A stretch of DNA of 19,248 nucleotides from JBARKJ01 sp049801375 (GTDB lineage Bacteria; Nitrospirota; JACRHJ01), in assembly GCA_049801375.1 (NCBI GenBank), contig JBARKJ010000081.1:1-19248 (forward strand). The letters are read 5' to 3'. The translations under genes were made by a program, and so were the position numbers. The notes under the pieces were generated by a model. That model saw only the letters and a program-made list of their open reading frames with translations, was not told the origin of the DNA and made no database searches. This document shows positions 6,763 to 14,051 of the stretch, piece by piece (within the stretch, counting starts at the first letter, position 1; each line of letters begins with the position of its first letter).

Positions 6763-7548
6763 ATGAACATTGCGGTCTGCGTAAAACAGGTACCTGACGC
6801 CTCAAACGTAAAGATAGACAAGGCCACCGGCACGATGATGCGCGAAGGCGTGCCTTCCATCCTGAACCCGTTCGACGGTTACGCCATAGAGGAGGCCATA
6901 CGCCTGAAGGAGAAGCACGGCGGGAAGGTGACAGCCGTGACGATGGGGCCGCCCCAGGCCGGCGAAGTCTTGAGGCACGTGGTGGCGATGGGTGCGGACG
7001 AGGTCCTGCTTATCTCCGACCGCGCTTTTGCCGGGGCGGATACCTGGGCCACTTCCTATACGCTTGGGCTTGGGCTTAAAAAGCTCGGCCCGCTCGACCT
7101 CGTCATCTGCGGGAAGCAGGCGATTGACGGCGACACGGCGCAGGTCGGGCCGGGCGTCGCCGAGAACCTGGGACTGCCGTTCGTCGCATACGTCCGCAAG
7201 GTCGTGGAAGTCTTGGACGGCAAGATGAAGGTGGAACGGTTGATCGAGGACGGGTACGAAGTGGTGGAGGTGAGACTCCCCGCGGTGATAACCGTGGTGA
7301 AGGAGATCAACACTCCCCGGATGCCGTCCCTGAAAGGCAAGATGAAAGCGAAGTCTCTGGATATACAACCCCTTGGCGCCGAAGCGCTTGGAGCCGAAGC
7401 GGAGAAAATTGGACTCGCCGGTTCGCCCACCAAGGTGATGAAAGTCTTCTCTCCGCCGCCCAAAGGGAACCGTGAAAAAATAGAGGGCACGCCGGAGCAG
7501 CAGGCGGCGAAGCTTGCCGAAAAGCTGAGGGAATTAAAAGTTATATAA
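6763..7548 (+). CDS. etfB: Electron-transfer flavoprotein beta subunit
   Basis: EtfB forms a heterodimer with EtfA and binds AMP in ordinary Etfs, or a second FAD in electron-bifurcating Etfs. The 261-residue protein begins MNIAVCVKQVPDASNVKID, a family hallmark. It contains GKQAIDGDTAQVGPG at residues 117-131. As I recall, the clostridial and Acidaminococcus EtfB proteins of the bifurcating group have nearly the same block, whereas mitochondrial-type EtfB reads more like GKQAIDDDCNQTGQ. The C-terminal GLAGSPTKVMKVFSPP also fits that group. The start is six bases after the dehydrogenase stop with only a weak, distant purine-rich site. Confidence 0.94.
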   Translation: MNIAVCVKQVPDASNVKIDKATGTMMREGVPSILNPFDGYAIEEAIRLKEKHGGKVTAVTMGPPQAGEVLRHVVAMGADEVLLISDRAFAGADTWATSYTLGLGLKKLGPLDLVICGKQAIDGDTAQVGPGVAENLGLPFVAYVRKVVEVLDGKMKVERLIEDGYEVVEVRLPAVITVVKEINTPRMPSLKGKMKAKSLDIQPLGAEALGAEAEKIGLAGSPTKVMKVFSPPPKGNREKIEGTPEQQAAKLAEKLRELKVI

Positions 7549-7561
7549 TTCCGGTGGATAA

Positions 7562-7729
7562 ATGAAATACGAATATAAAATCATTTGTCAATATGTTAGC
7601 CAGGATGTAGATAAAGAAAAGAATGAGAAAGAATTGAATCAATTAGGCCAGGCAGGCTGGAAAATGGCAGGCCTTGCATCGAACGAGCTGGACCGTATTA
7701 TTATTTATCTTACAAGAGAAACAAGCTAA
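7562..7729 (+). CDS. DUF4177-like 55-residue protein between etfB and etfA
   Basis: A short, intact open frame fills the gap between etfB and etfA exactly: ATG at 7562, TAA at 7727-7729, with the etfA ATG following at once. GGTGG lies just upstream. The protein starts MKYEYKIICQYV and contains LNQLGQAGWKMAGLA (residues 25-39), then DRIIIYLTRE at the end. This strand-helix-GW-strand-strand pattern matches the small DUF4177 family (YEYKVV ... L..LG.EGWELV ... FKR). Function is unknown. It is distinctly more AT-rich than the flanking etf genes, suggesting insertion. No membrane segment or signal peptide is visible. Confidence 0.75.
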   Translation: MKYEYKIICQYVSQDVDKEKNEKELNQLGQAGWKMAGLASNELDRIIIYLTRETS

Positions 7730-8923
7730 ATGGGAATTATCGTAAAAGTAGACCTCTGCGTCGGATGCGAAGCCTGCGTCAGCGAATGCCCGTTCGGGGC
7801 AATCGAGATGAAGGACGAGAAGGCCGTCATCGGCGATAAATGCACGCTCTGCGGGACCTGCGTGGACATCTGCCCCTCCTTCGCCATCGAGATGGTCGAG
7901 GAAGTCAAAAGTAAGCCTGCGGCGGACCTCTCGGCGTACAGGGGCGTCTGGGTATTCGCGGAGCAGAGGAATAATAAAATAGTCCCCGTGGCGTTCGAGC
8001 TCCTGGGCGAGGGACGGCGTCTGGCCGACTCCCTTGGCGAGGACCTCTCGGCCGTCCTTTTCGGGACCGGGATGAGTGAGGGCGCCAAGTCATTGACAGA
8101 AGCTGGTGCGGATAAGGTTTACCTGATAGAAGACCCCCTGTTGAACGAGTTCCACGAGGATGCTTATGCCGACGCTCTGTCAGGGCTGATAGAAAAATAC
8201 AAGCCGGAGATAGTCTTAGCTGGCGCGACATCGATAGGCCGCGCATTCGTCCCAATCGTCGCGACCCGTGTACGCACTGGTCTTACAGCGGACTGCACGG
8301 CTCTTGGCATAGATACCGAAAAGAAAATCCTGCTCCAGACCCGCCCGGCGTTCGGCGGCAATATCATGGCGACAATCGCATGCCCCGATAACCGGCCCCA
8401 GATGGCGACCGTGCGTCCCGGCGTGATGAAGCGCCTCCCGGCGGATAGTACAAGGGCGGGCGAGATTATAAAAGAAGCCCCGGGAAGCCCCTTGACCTCG
8501 AAGACCAAGCTTATCGAGACCATAGAGGAAGCCGGGCATAAGATAAATATTTCAGAGGCGGAGATAATCGTAGCCGGCGGACGCGGAATGGGGTCAGATA
8601 AAGGATTTGCTCTACTGAAAGAGATCGCGGACATGCTTGGCGGAGTGGTAGGCGCGACGCGCGCGGCGGTGGACTCCGGCTGGGTGCCGTACCCGCACCA
8701 GATAGGCCAGACCGGGCGGACGGTAAGTCCGAAGCTCTATATCGCCTGCGGGATATCCGGCGCAATTCAGCACCTCGCGGGAATGCAGTCCTCCGATATG
8801 ATAATCGCGATAAACAAGGACCCTGACGCCCCGATATTCAACGTGGCCGATATAGGCATCGTGGGCGACGTTTTCGCAGTGCTCCCGGCGTTTGCGAAGA
8901 AGCTTAAGGAGATGAGGGGCTGA
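7730..8923 (+). CDS. etfA: Electron-transfer flavoprotein alpha subunit with N-terminal 2[4Fe-4S] ferredoxin domain
   Basis: The FAD-binding subunit of the Etf, fused to a ferredoxin. Residues 1-55 hold two [4Fe-4S] motifs: Cys10, 13, 16, 20 (CVGCEACVSEC) and Cys38, 41, 44, 48 (CTLCGTCVDIC), each followed by Pro. The remaining residues are ordinary EtfA; the C-terminal FAD site begins near residue 305 with GATRAAVDSGWVPYPHQIGQ, followed by LYIACGISGAIQH and INKDPDAPIF. At 397 residues it is longer than plain EtfA (about 310-340) by the ferredoxin. The same fusion is known in CarE of the bifurcating caffeyl-CoA reductase complex and in deltaproteobacterial EtfA. It abuts the DUF4177-like gene (TAAATG) and overlaps the fabD start (TGATG). 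Confidence 0.96.
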   Translation: MGIIVKVDLCVGCEACVSECPFGAIEMKDEKAVIGDKCTLCGTCVDICPSFAIEMVEEVKSKPAADLSAYRGVWVFAEQRNNKIVPVAFELLGEGRRLADSLGEDLSAVLFGTGMSEGAKSLTEAGADKVYLIEDPLLNEFHEDAYADALSGLIEKYKPEIVLAGATSIGRAFVPIVATRVRTGLTADCTALGIDTEKKILLQTRPAFGGNIMATIACPDNRPQMATVRPGVMKRLPADSTRAGEIIKEAPGSPLTSKTKLIETIEEAGHKINISEAEIIVAGGRGMGSDKGFALLKEIADMLGGVVGATRAAVDSGWVPYPHQIGQTGRTVSPKLYIACGISGAIQHLAGMQSSDMIIAINKDPDAPIFNVADIGIVGDVFAVLPAFAKKLKEMRG

Positions 8924-9900
8924 TGGCACCGGTTGACCGGCTTAAGGGTCCAGCATTCATATTCCCCGGCCAGGGCTCGCAGTATGTCGGGATGGTGAAG
9001 GGCCTGTATAGCGAATATCCCGAGGCGCGTGCAATTTTCGACGAGGCGTCGAGCGCTACCGGCGTGGACCTGGCGAAGCTTTGTTTCGAAGGGCCTGAGG
9101 GCGAACTGAACCGGACGGAGAACACCCAGCCCGCGATACTGACGGCGAGCCTCGCGGTCCTGTCCGTGCTTGGCGCGATGCACATAAAACCGGTCGCGGC
9201 GGCGGGCCATTCTTTGGGCGAGCTTACGGCAGTCGCGGCGGCAGGGGGTCTTACGGCAGGACAGGCGGCGGCGATAGCAAAGAAGCGCGGGAAGTTCATG
9301 CAGGAGGCCGTGCCAGAGGGAAAAGGGCTGATGGCGGCGGTCCTGGGCCTCGATGCCCAAAAGATAAAAGAAGCCTGTGCCGAGGCGTCGTCCATCGGCA
9401 TCGTCGCGCCGGCAAATTATAATTCCCCCGGCCAGGTGGTGATAGCGGGGGAGAGGGCGGCGGTGGAAAAAGCGTCGGAGCTATGCCAGGCGATGGGCGC
9501 GAAGAGGGTAATCCCGCTTGCGGTGAGCGTCCCTTCGCACTGCCCGCTGATGGCGCCCGCGGCTGAAAGGCTTAAAGACGTGCTTAAAGAAGCGGGGATC
9601 AGGGACCTCGATTACCCGGTCGCTTCCAACGCCTCAGGCAGGTTAATACAGAAGGCGCAGGATGTGGAAGAGGCGCTGATTAAACAGCTTACGATGCCGC
9701 TCCTGTGGGAGGACTGCGTTAACTCCCTGATAAAATGCGGGGCCGATACGCTGGTCGAAGTCGGGCCGGGCAAGGTGCTCTCCGGGCTTGTCAAAAGGAT
9801 TACTAAAGAAGCCGAGATAAGGCATGTGGAAGATGCTGTTTCCCTCAACACCACCCTCGATTACTTAAGCATCGGTTGCAGGGTAGCTCCCAAGAATTAA
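8923..9900 (+). CDS. fabD: Malonyl-CoA:ACP transacylase
   Basis: FabD loads malonyl groups from CoA onto ACP to supply the elongation cycle. The 325-residue protein shows FIFPGQGSQYVGM (residues 13-24), the nucleophile Ser97 in GHSLGELTA and the catalytic His206 in VPSHCPLM, close to E. coli Ser92 and His201. The ATG shares one base with the etfA stop (TGATG), so the fatty-acid genes and the Etf module are translationally coupled. The C-terminal end carries a short extra tail after the usual VEVGPGKVLSGLVKR block. Confidence 0.96.
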   Translation: MAPVDRLKGPAFIFPGQGSQYVGMVKGLYSEYPEARAIFDEASSATGVDLAKLCFEGPEGELNRTENTQPAILTASLAVLSVLGAMHIKPVAAAGHSLGELTAVAAAGGLTAGQAAAIAKKRGKFMQEAVPEGKGLMAAVLGLDAQKIKEACAEASSIGIVAPANYNSPGQVVIAGERAAVEKASELCQAMGAKRVIPLAVSVPSHCPLMAPAAERLKDVLKEAGIRDLDYPVASNASGRLIQKAQDVEEALIKQLTMPLLWEDCVNSLIKCGADTLVEVGPGKVLSGLVKRITKEAEIRHVEDAVSLNTTLDYLSIGCRVAPKN

Positions 9901-9901
9901 C

Positions 9902-9929
9902 TTGACTTTTAAACGAGTATTTTTATAAT
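9902..9929 (+). promoter_or_regulatory. Internal promoter before fabG
   Basis: TTGACT (9902-9907) and TATAAT (9924-9929) are 16 bases apart, and transcription would start near 9936. It begins one base after the fabD stop. GGAGG (9945-9949) then precedes the fabG ATG. It would allow fabG-acpP-fabF to be transcribed apart from the upstream part of the operon, fitting the high demand for ACP. Confidence 0.75.
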
Positions 9930-9952
9930 CTGACTGCTACTTTTGGAGGCAT

Positions 9953-10693
9953 ATGCACTTACAAGGCAAGACGGCGCTCGTCACCGGGGCCGCGCAGGGC
10001 ATAGGGAAGGCCATAGCGATTGCTCTTGCGAAGGCCGGGGCGGACGTAGCCATTTCGGACGTGAACGGCGAGAAGGCAGCCGAGGCCGCAAAAGAGATTG
10101 AAGCCCTGGGCGTAAGGGCGTTCTCCATCGTGGGCAACGTCGCGGACGGCGCGTCGGCTACTGCAATGGTGGACGAGGCCGCGGCCAAGCTCGGCAAGCT
10201 GGACGTGCTGGTGAATAACGCAGGTATTACCCGCGACAACCTCATAATACGCATGAAAGAAGAGGAGTGGGACCTGGTAATAGACGTCAACCTGAAAGGC
10301 TCGTTCAACTGCGCGAAGGCGGCGATAAAGCACATGTCCAAGGCCAGGAGCGGGACGATAATAAACATCGCGTCAATCGTCGGCGCAATGGGGAACGCGG
10401 GCCAGGCCAATTATGTCGCGTCTAAGGCAGGGCTCATCGGCCTTACGAAGACCATCGCGCGGGAGTACGCCTCACGCAATATCACGGCGAACGCCGTGGC
10501 GCCCGGCTTTATAGACACCGCGATGACGCAGGCACTGCCGGAGAAGGTGCGCGAAGAGCTTATCAAGCAGATACCGCTGACAAGGCTCGGTACGGCGGAT
10601 GACGTGGCGGCGGCGGTGAAGTTTCTGGCCTCCGGCGCGGCGGCGTACATTACGGGCCAGGTGATACATGTCAACGGCGGGATGTATATGTAG
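9953..10693 (+). CDS. fabG: 3-oxoacyl-ACP reductase
   Basis: FabG is the NADPH-dependent short-chain dehydrogenase that reduces 3-oxoacyl-ACP in each elongation round. The 246-residue protein has the cofactor motif TGAAQGIGKA (residues 11-20), the NNAG motif (88-91), and the active-site set Asn113, Ser141, Tyr154 and Lys158 (YVASK). These are offset by three from E. coli Asn110, Ser138, Tyr151 and Lys155. GGAGG lies three bases before the ATG. It follows fabD after 52 bases that contain a promoter. Confidence 0.96.
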   Translation: MHLQGKTALVTGAAQGIGKAIAIALAKAGADVAISDVNGEKAAEAAKEIEALGVRAFSIVGNVADGASATAMVDEAAAKLGKLDVLVNNAGITRDNLIIRMKEEEWDLVIDVNLKGSFNCAKAAIKHMSKARSGTIINIASIVGAMGNAGQANYVASKAGLIGLTKTIAREYASRNITANAVAPGFIDTAMTQALPEKVREELIKQIPLTRLGTADDVAAAVKFLASGAAAYITGQVIHVNGGMYM

Positions 10694-10698
10694 GTGGC

Positions 10699-10736
10699 CC
10701 CGCGTGCCGTATCGTCGCGGGCGGAGCGAAGCAATC
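10699..10736. repeat. Hairpin and probable remnant of a dispersed palindromic repeat between fabG and acpP
   Basis: CCCGCG (10699-10704) and CGCGGG (10716-10721) form a 6-bp stem with an 11-base loop. The overlapping segment CGGAGCGAAGCAATC (10722-10736) resembles a small palindromic repeat common in Deltaproteobacteria and candidate-phylum genomes, remembered roughly as TTGCGAGCGGAGCGAAGCAATC. Here the left arm is degraded. The resemblance is from memory and only one copy is in this window. Confidence 0.4.
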
Positions 10737-10750
10737 AAAGTTTAAACTTT
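10737..10750. repeat. 14-bp perfect palindrome upstream of acpP
   Basis: AAAGTTTAAACTTT is a perfect inverted repeat with no spacer. It ends 16 bases before the acpP ribosome binding site. Its position suggests a possible operator controlling acpP-fabF, but no good -35/-10 pair is visible beside it, and A/T-rich palindromes occur by chance. Confidence 0.45.
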
Positions 10751-10778
10751 TGTTATTCATTAATACGGAGGTGAGATA

Positions 10779-11009
10779 ATGTCAGTTGACGCGAAAGTGA
10801 AGAAGATAATAGCCGAGCAGCTCGGTGTTGAAGAGGGCGAAGTGACTTCCCAGGCATCCTTTATCGACGACCTCGGCGCGGACTCTCTCGACACCGTCGA
10901 GCTGATCATGGCTTTCGAGGAAGAGTTCGGCATCGAGATACCCGAAGAAGAGGCGGAGAAGATAGCTACCGTCCAGAATGCGATAGACTACATCACGGGC
11001 AAGGTCTAA
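10779..11009 (+). CDS. acpP: Acyl carrier protein
   Basis: AcpP carries growing acyl chains on a 4'-phosphopantetheine arm. The 76-residue acidic protein has the modification site DDLGADSLDTVELIMAFEE with the attachment Ser36, matching E. coli numbering. It has the strongest ribosome binding site in the window, GGAGGTGA (10767-10774) four bases before the ATG, consistent with very high expression. The 85-base gap after fabG holds a hairpin/repeat remnant and a 14-bp palindrome. Confidence 0.98.
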   Translation: MSVDAKVKKIIAEQLGVEEGEVTSQASFIDDLGADSLDTVELIMAFEEEFGIEIPEEEAEKIATVQNAIDYITGKV

Positions 11010-11039
11010 AAACGCCCCAGCTTAATACGGAGATTATTT

Positions 11040-12284
11040 TTGGAGAAGAGAAGGGTAGTTGTAACTGGCATGGGCGCGGTAACCCCGCTCGGCATCGGGG
11101 TCGATGAGACGTGGTCCGCAATGCTGGAAGGCAAAAGCGGCGTCGGTCTTATCACCCAGTTTGACGCCGAGGCTTTCGCCACGAAAATCGCCGGCGAAGT
11201 GAAGGGTTTCGACCCCGCGCTCTACATCGAGGCCAAAGAGATAAAGAAGATGGACCGTTTCATCCATCTGGCGATCGCGGCTTCGAGGATGGCGATGGAA
11301 CAGTCCGGGCTGCAGGTCACCGAGGCCAATGCGGAGCGTGTCGGCGTAATGGTCGGCTCCGGCATGGGCGGCCTTATCGCCATCGAGAAATACCATGCCA
11401 TTACGCTTGAGAAGGGGCCCAGGAAGATTACCCCGTTCTTTATCCCGATGCTCATCGTGAACCTCGCATCCGGACACATATCCATCATCTTCGGCGCCAA
11501 GGGGCCGAACTCCGCCGTCGTCACCGCCTGCGCAACCGGCACGCACAATATCGGCGACGCGTTTAAAATCATCCAGCGCGGCGACGCGGACGCCATGATA
11601 GCCGGCGGCACCGAGGCCTGCGTCACGCCGATGGGCATAGGCGGGTTCAACGCGATGAAAGCCCTTTCCACGAGGAACGACGAGCCACAGCGGGCAAGCC
11701 GCCCCTTCGATGCGGACAGGGACGGGTTTATCATGGGCGAGGGCGCGGGGCTTATGGTGCTCGAAGAGCTTGAGCACGCCAAGGCTAGAGGGGCCAATAT
11801 CCTGGCGGAGCTTGCCGGATACGGCCTTTCCGGAGACGCCTATCACCTGACCGCGCCGGCCCCCAACGGCGAGGGCGCGGCGAGGTGTATCAAAATGGCG
11901 ATGAAGGACGCCTCTATGAACCCCGAAGACATAAGCTATGTCAACGCCCACGGCACCTCCACCAAGTTCAACGACGAGTTCGAAACGATGGCCATAAAAT
12001 CGGCGCTGGGCGAGAGGGCGTACAAGGTGCCGGTAAGCTCGACCAAGTCCATGACGGGCCATCTGCTCGGCGCGGCTGGCGGCGTGGAGGCGATCGTCTC
12101 CGTGAAGACCATAATGGAAGGGAAGATACCCCCGACCATAAACTACGAGACCCCTGACCCGCTGTGCGACCTGGACTACGTCCCGAACACCGCGCGCGAT
12201 ATGGAAGTTAAGGCCGCGCTGTCCAATTCTTTCGGGTTCGGCGGCACCAACGGCTGTCTTATCTTCAAGAAGTTCACGGGTTAG
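11040..12284 (+). CDS. fabF: 3-oxoacyl-ACP synthase II (KAS II), TTG start
   Basis: FabF elongates acyl-ACP with malonyl-ACP. The 414-residue protein has the catalytic triad Cys164 (TACATGTHN), His304 (NAHGTSTKFND) and His341 (MTGHLLGAAG), each one residue from E. coli Cys163, His303 and His340. The start is TTG at 11040: GGAG (11029-11032) lies seven bases upstream, and the next in-frame ATG (Met11, in TGMGAVTPLG) would remove the first beta strand. The rare start may lower its translation relative to acpP. It ends eight bases before rnc. Confidence 0.96.
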   Translation: MEKRRVVVTGMGAVTPLGIGVDETWSAMLEGKSGVGLITQFDAEAFATKIAGEVKGFDPALYIEAKEIKKMDRFIHLAIAASRMAMEQSGLQVTEANAERVGVMVGSGMGGLIAIEKYHAITLEKGPRKITPFFIPMLIVNLASGHISIIFGAKGPNSAVVTACATGTHNIGDAFKIIQRGDADAMIAGGTEACVTPMGIGGFNAMKALSTRNDEPQRASRPFDADRDGFIMGEGAGLMVLEELEHAKARGANILAELAGYGLSGDAYHLTAPAPNGEGAARCIKMAMKDASMNPEDISYVNAHGTSTKFNDEFETMAIKSALGERAYKVPVSSTKSMTGHLLGAAGGVEAIVSVKTIMEGKIPPTINYETPDPLCDLDYVPNTARDMEVKAALSNSFGFGGTNGCLIFKKFTG

Positions 12285-12292
12285 TCCAGGCA

Positions 12293-12988
12293 ATGATTTA
12301 CGAGAAGGTCCGTGACCTCGAAAAAAGGCTGGAATATAATTTCCACCAGCCTTCCCTCCTAATCCAGGCGTTGACCCACAAGTCGTACGCCAACGAGAAC
12401 CGCCTTGGAATGGCCGGGCATAACGAGCGCCTGGAGTTCCTTGGCGACACCGTCCTCGATTTCATAATCAGCGACTTCATCATGAAGCTCTGCCCGGACT
12501 CCCCGGAGGGCGACCTCTCGAAGCTCCGCGCGGTGGTGGTGAGCGAGCCGAACCTCTTCAAGGTAGCGACAAGGCTGGGGCTTGGGGAATACCTGTTCCT
12601 GGGAAAAGGCGAGGAGCTGACCGGCGGACGCGAGAAGCCCTCTCTCCTGGCCAACGCGGTGGAGGCGATTATCGCCGCCGTCTACCTGGACGCCGGGCTG
12701 GACGAGGCGTATCATTTCATCCGGAACAACTTCGAGAAAGACATAAAGGCGATGGTCGCCGGCGGCATGGTGTACGATTACAAGACGGAGTTGCAGGAGG
12801 CCTGCCAGAGCAGGTTCGGCGAACTGCCGAAATATACCGTCGTGAACGAGACCGGGCCGGACCACCAGAAGATATTCGAGGTGGAGATAGAGGCCGAGGG
12901 TAGGCCGCTTGGCAAGGGCAGCGGCAAGAGCAAGAAAGAGGCCGAACAGCACGCAGCGCAGGTTGCGCTGGAAACTCTTAAAAAATGA
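12293..12988 (+). CDS. rnc: Ribonuclease III
   Basis: RNase III cleaves double-stranded RNA in rRNA precursors and some mRNAs. The 231-residue protein has the nuclease signature NERLEFLGD (residues 44-52, with Glu45, Glu48 and Asp52) and the second metal-site segment LLANAVEAIIAAVYLD, with Glu124 matching the essential E. coli Glu117. The residue matching E. coli Asp114 is Asn121; I recall Asn here in other active bacterial RNase III proteins. A C-terminal double-stranded RNA binding domain runs from about residue 162 to the end (YKTELQE ... GKGSGKSKKEAEQHAA). It follows fabF as in many bacteria. Confidence 0.96.
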   Translation: MIYEKVRDLEKRLEYNFHQPSLLIQALTHKSYANENRLGMAGHNERLEFLGDTVLDFIISDFIMKLCPDSPEGDLSKLRAVVVSEPNLFKVATRLGLGEYLFLGKGEELTGGREKPSLLANAVEAIIAAVYLDAGLDEAYHFIRNNFEKDIKAMVAGGMVYDYKTELQEACQSRFGELPKYTVVNETGPDHQKIFEVEIEAEGRPLGKGSGKSKKEAEQHAAQVALETLKK

Positions 12989-13013
12989 GCCGGTCACTGG
13001 CCGTTAAGCCCAT

Positions 13014-14009
13014 ATGTCTTCCCGCAAGGAGTTTATAGTCCCCGTTTTCATCCCGCACATGGGATGCCCCCACCTCTGCGTTTTCTGCAACCAGAAAAAT
13101 ATCTCAGGCGCCTCTCACGCCCCGTCTCCCGAAGAAGTTTTAAATTATCTGGATGGGTCCCTCTCTCTTGATATGCCTGAAGCCGTAATCGCATTTTACG
13201 GCGGCACGTTCACCGCGATACCGGGGCCTGAACAGGAAAAATATTTATCGATCGCCGAGCGCTTCATTGCCGAAAAGCGGGCGTCGGGCATCCGGCTCTC
13301 CACGAGGCCGGACGGGATGGACGAGAGGACGGCGCGGTTCCTTAAAGAGCACGGTGTGCGGACGGTGGAACTGGGGGTGCAGTCCCTTGACGGCGGCGTG
13401 CTGAAAAAATCCGGGCGCGGACATACCGCCGCCGACGCGATACTGGCCGCACGGACCGTTAAGGACGCGGGGCTGGAACTGGGAATCCAGCTGATGGCGG
13501 GGCTTCCGGGAGACGACCGGGAGAAATTTCTGCATACCGTATCGGAGACCGTGAAGCTCGCTCCCGACTTCGTGCGTATATACCCCGCGCTGGTAGTGGA
13601 AGGTTCCGAGCTGGCGGATATGTGGCGGCGTGGCGAGTACAGCCCCCTGGCACTGGACGAGGCGGTAGAGCTTTGTGCGGAAGCTCTGGAAATATTCGGC
13701 GCGGCGGAGATAAGGGTAATACGCCTGGGCCTCCAGCCGGGCGAGGAACTGGAAAAATCGCTCCTGGCGGGGCCGTACCATCCCTCGTTCGGGCACCTTG
13801 TGAAATCAAGGATTGCGCTGAAGAAGATGCTGAAGGCGCTGGAAGGTTTCGAGGGCGATGCGCCGAGGTTCATAGTAAATGAAAGGGAGCTGTCGATTTA
13901 CAAAGGCATCGGAAGCTCGAATATAGATGCAGTGTATAACGCCACCGGCAAACGTATAAAAATATCCGCCGGGGACGCCGCGCCGGGAACTTTTAAAATA
14001 GTTCCTTGA
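13014..14009 (+). CDS. Elp3-like radical SAM protein encoded next to rnc
   Basis: A radical SAM enzyme: the iron-sulfur/SAM motif CxxxCxxC is Cys18, Cys22 and Cys25 in MGCPHLCVFCNQKNISG, then FYGGTFTAIP for SAM binding, and ELGVQSLDGGVLKKSGRGH as in the Elp3/HemN-like groups. At 331 residues it has the catalytic half of Elp3 but no C-terminal acetyltransferase domain. Homologues are known next to rnc in Clostridia and Deltaproteobacteria, but their substrate is not established. A tRNA modification role is only an analogy to Elp3. It begins 25 bases after rnc. Its 3' end contributes a palindrome and the -35 of the next promoter. Confidence 0.88.
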   Translation: MSSRKEFIVPVFIPHMGCPHLCVFCNQKNISGASHAPSPEEVLNYLDGSLSLDMPEAVIAFYGGTFTAIPGPEQEKYLSIAERFIAEKRASGIRLSTRPDGMDERTARFLKEHGVRTVELGVQSLDGGVLKKSGRGHTAADAILAARTVKDAGLELGIQLMAGLPGDDREKFLHTVSETVKLAPDFVRIYPALVVEGSELADMWRRGEYSPLALDEAVELCAEALEIFGAAEIRVIRLGLQPGEELEKSLLAGPYHPSFGHLVKSRIALKKMLKALEGFEGDAPRFIVNERELSIYKGIGSSNIDAVYNATGKRIKISAGDAAPGTFKIVP

Positions 14010-14033
14010 ACTTAAAAAATTTTTATCTATAAT
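14006..14033 (+). promoter_or_regulatory. Promoter of hicBA (and probably purMN)
   Basis: TTGAAC (14006-14011) and a perfect TATAAT (14028-14033) are 16 bases apart. Transcription would start near 14040, about 12 bases before the hicB start. The -35 overlaps the stop codon of the radical SAM gene. An imperfect 20-bp palindrome (13986-14005) ends at its upstream edge, placed as an operator could be. Confidence 0.75.
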
Positions 14034-14051
14034 AAGAGTTAAGAGGTGCTT

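Noticed and set aside
11034..12293. A 419-codon open frame on the - strand, antisense to fabF
   Set aside because: It mirrors fabF codon phase in GC-rich DNA, has no family motif, and fabF on the + strand has all its catalytic residues.
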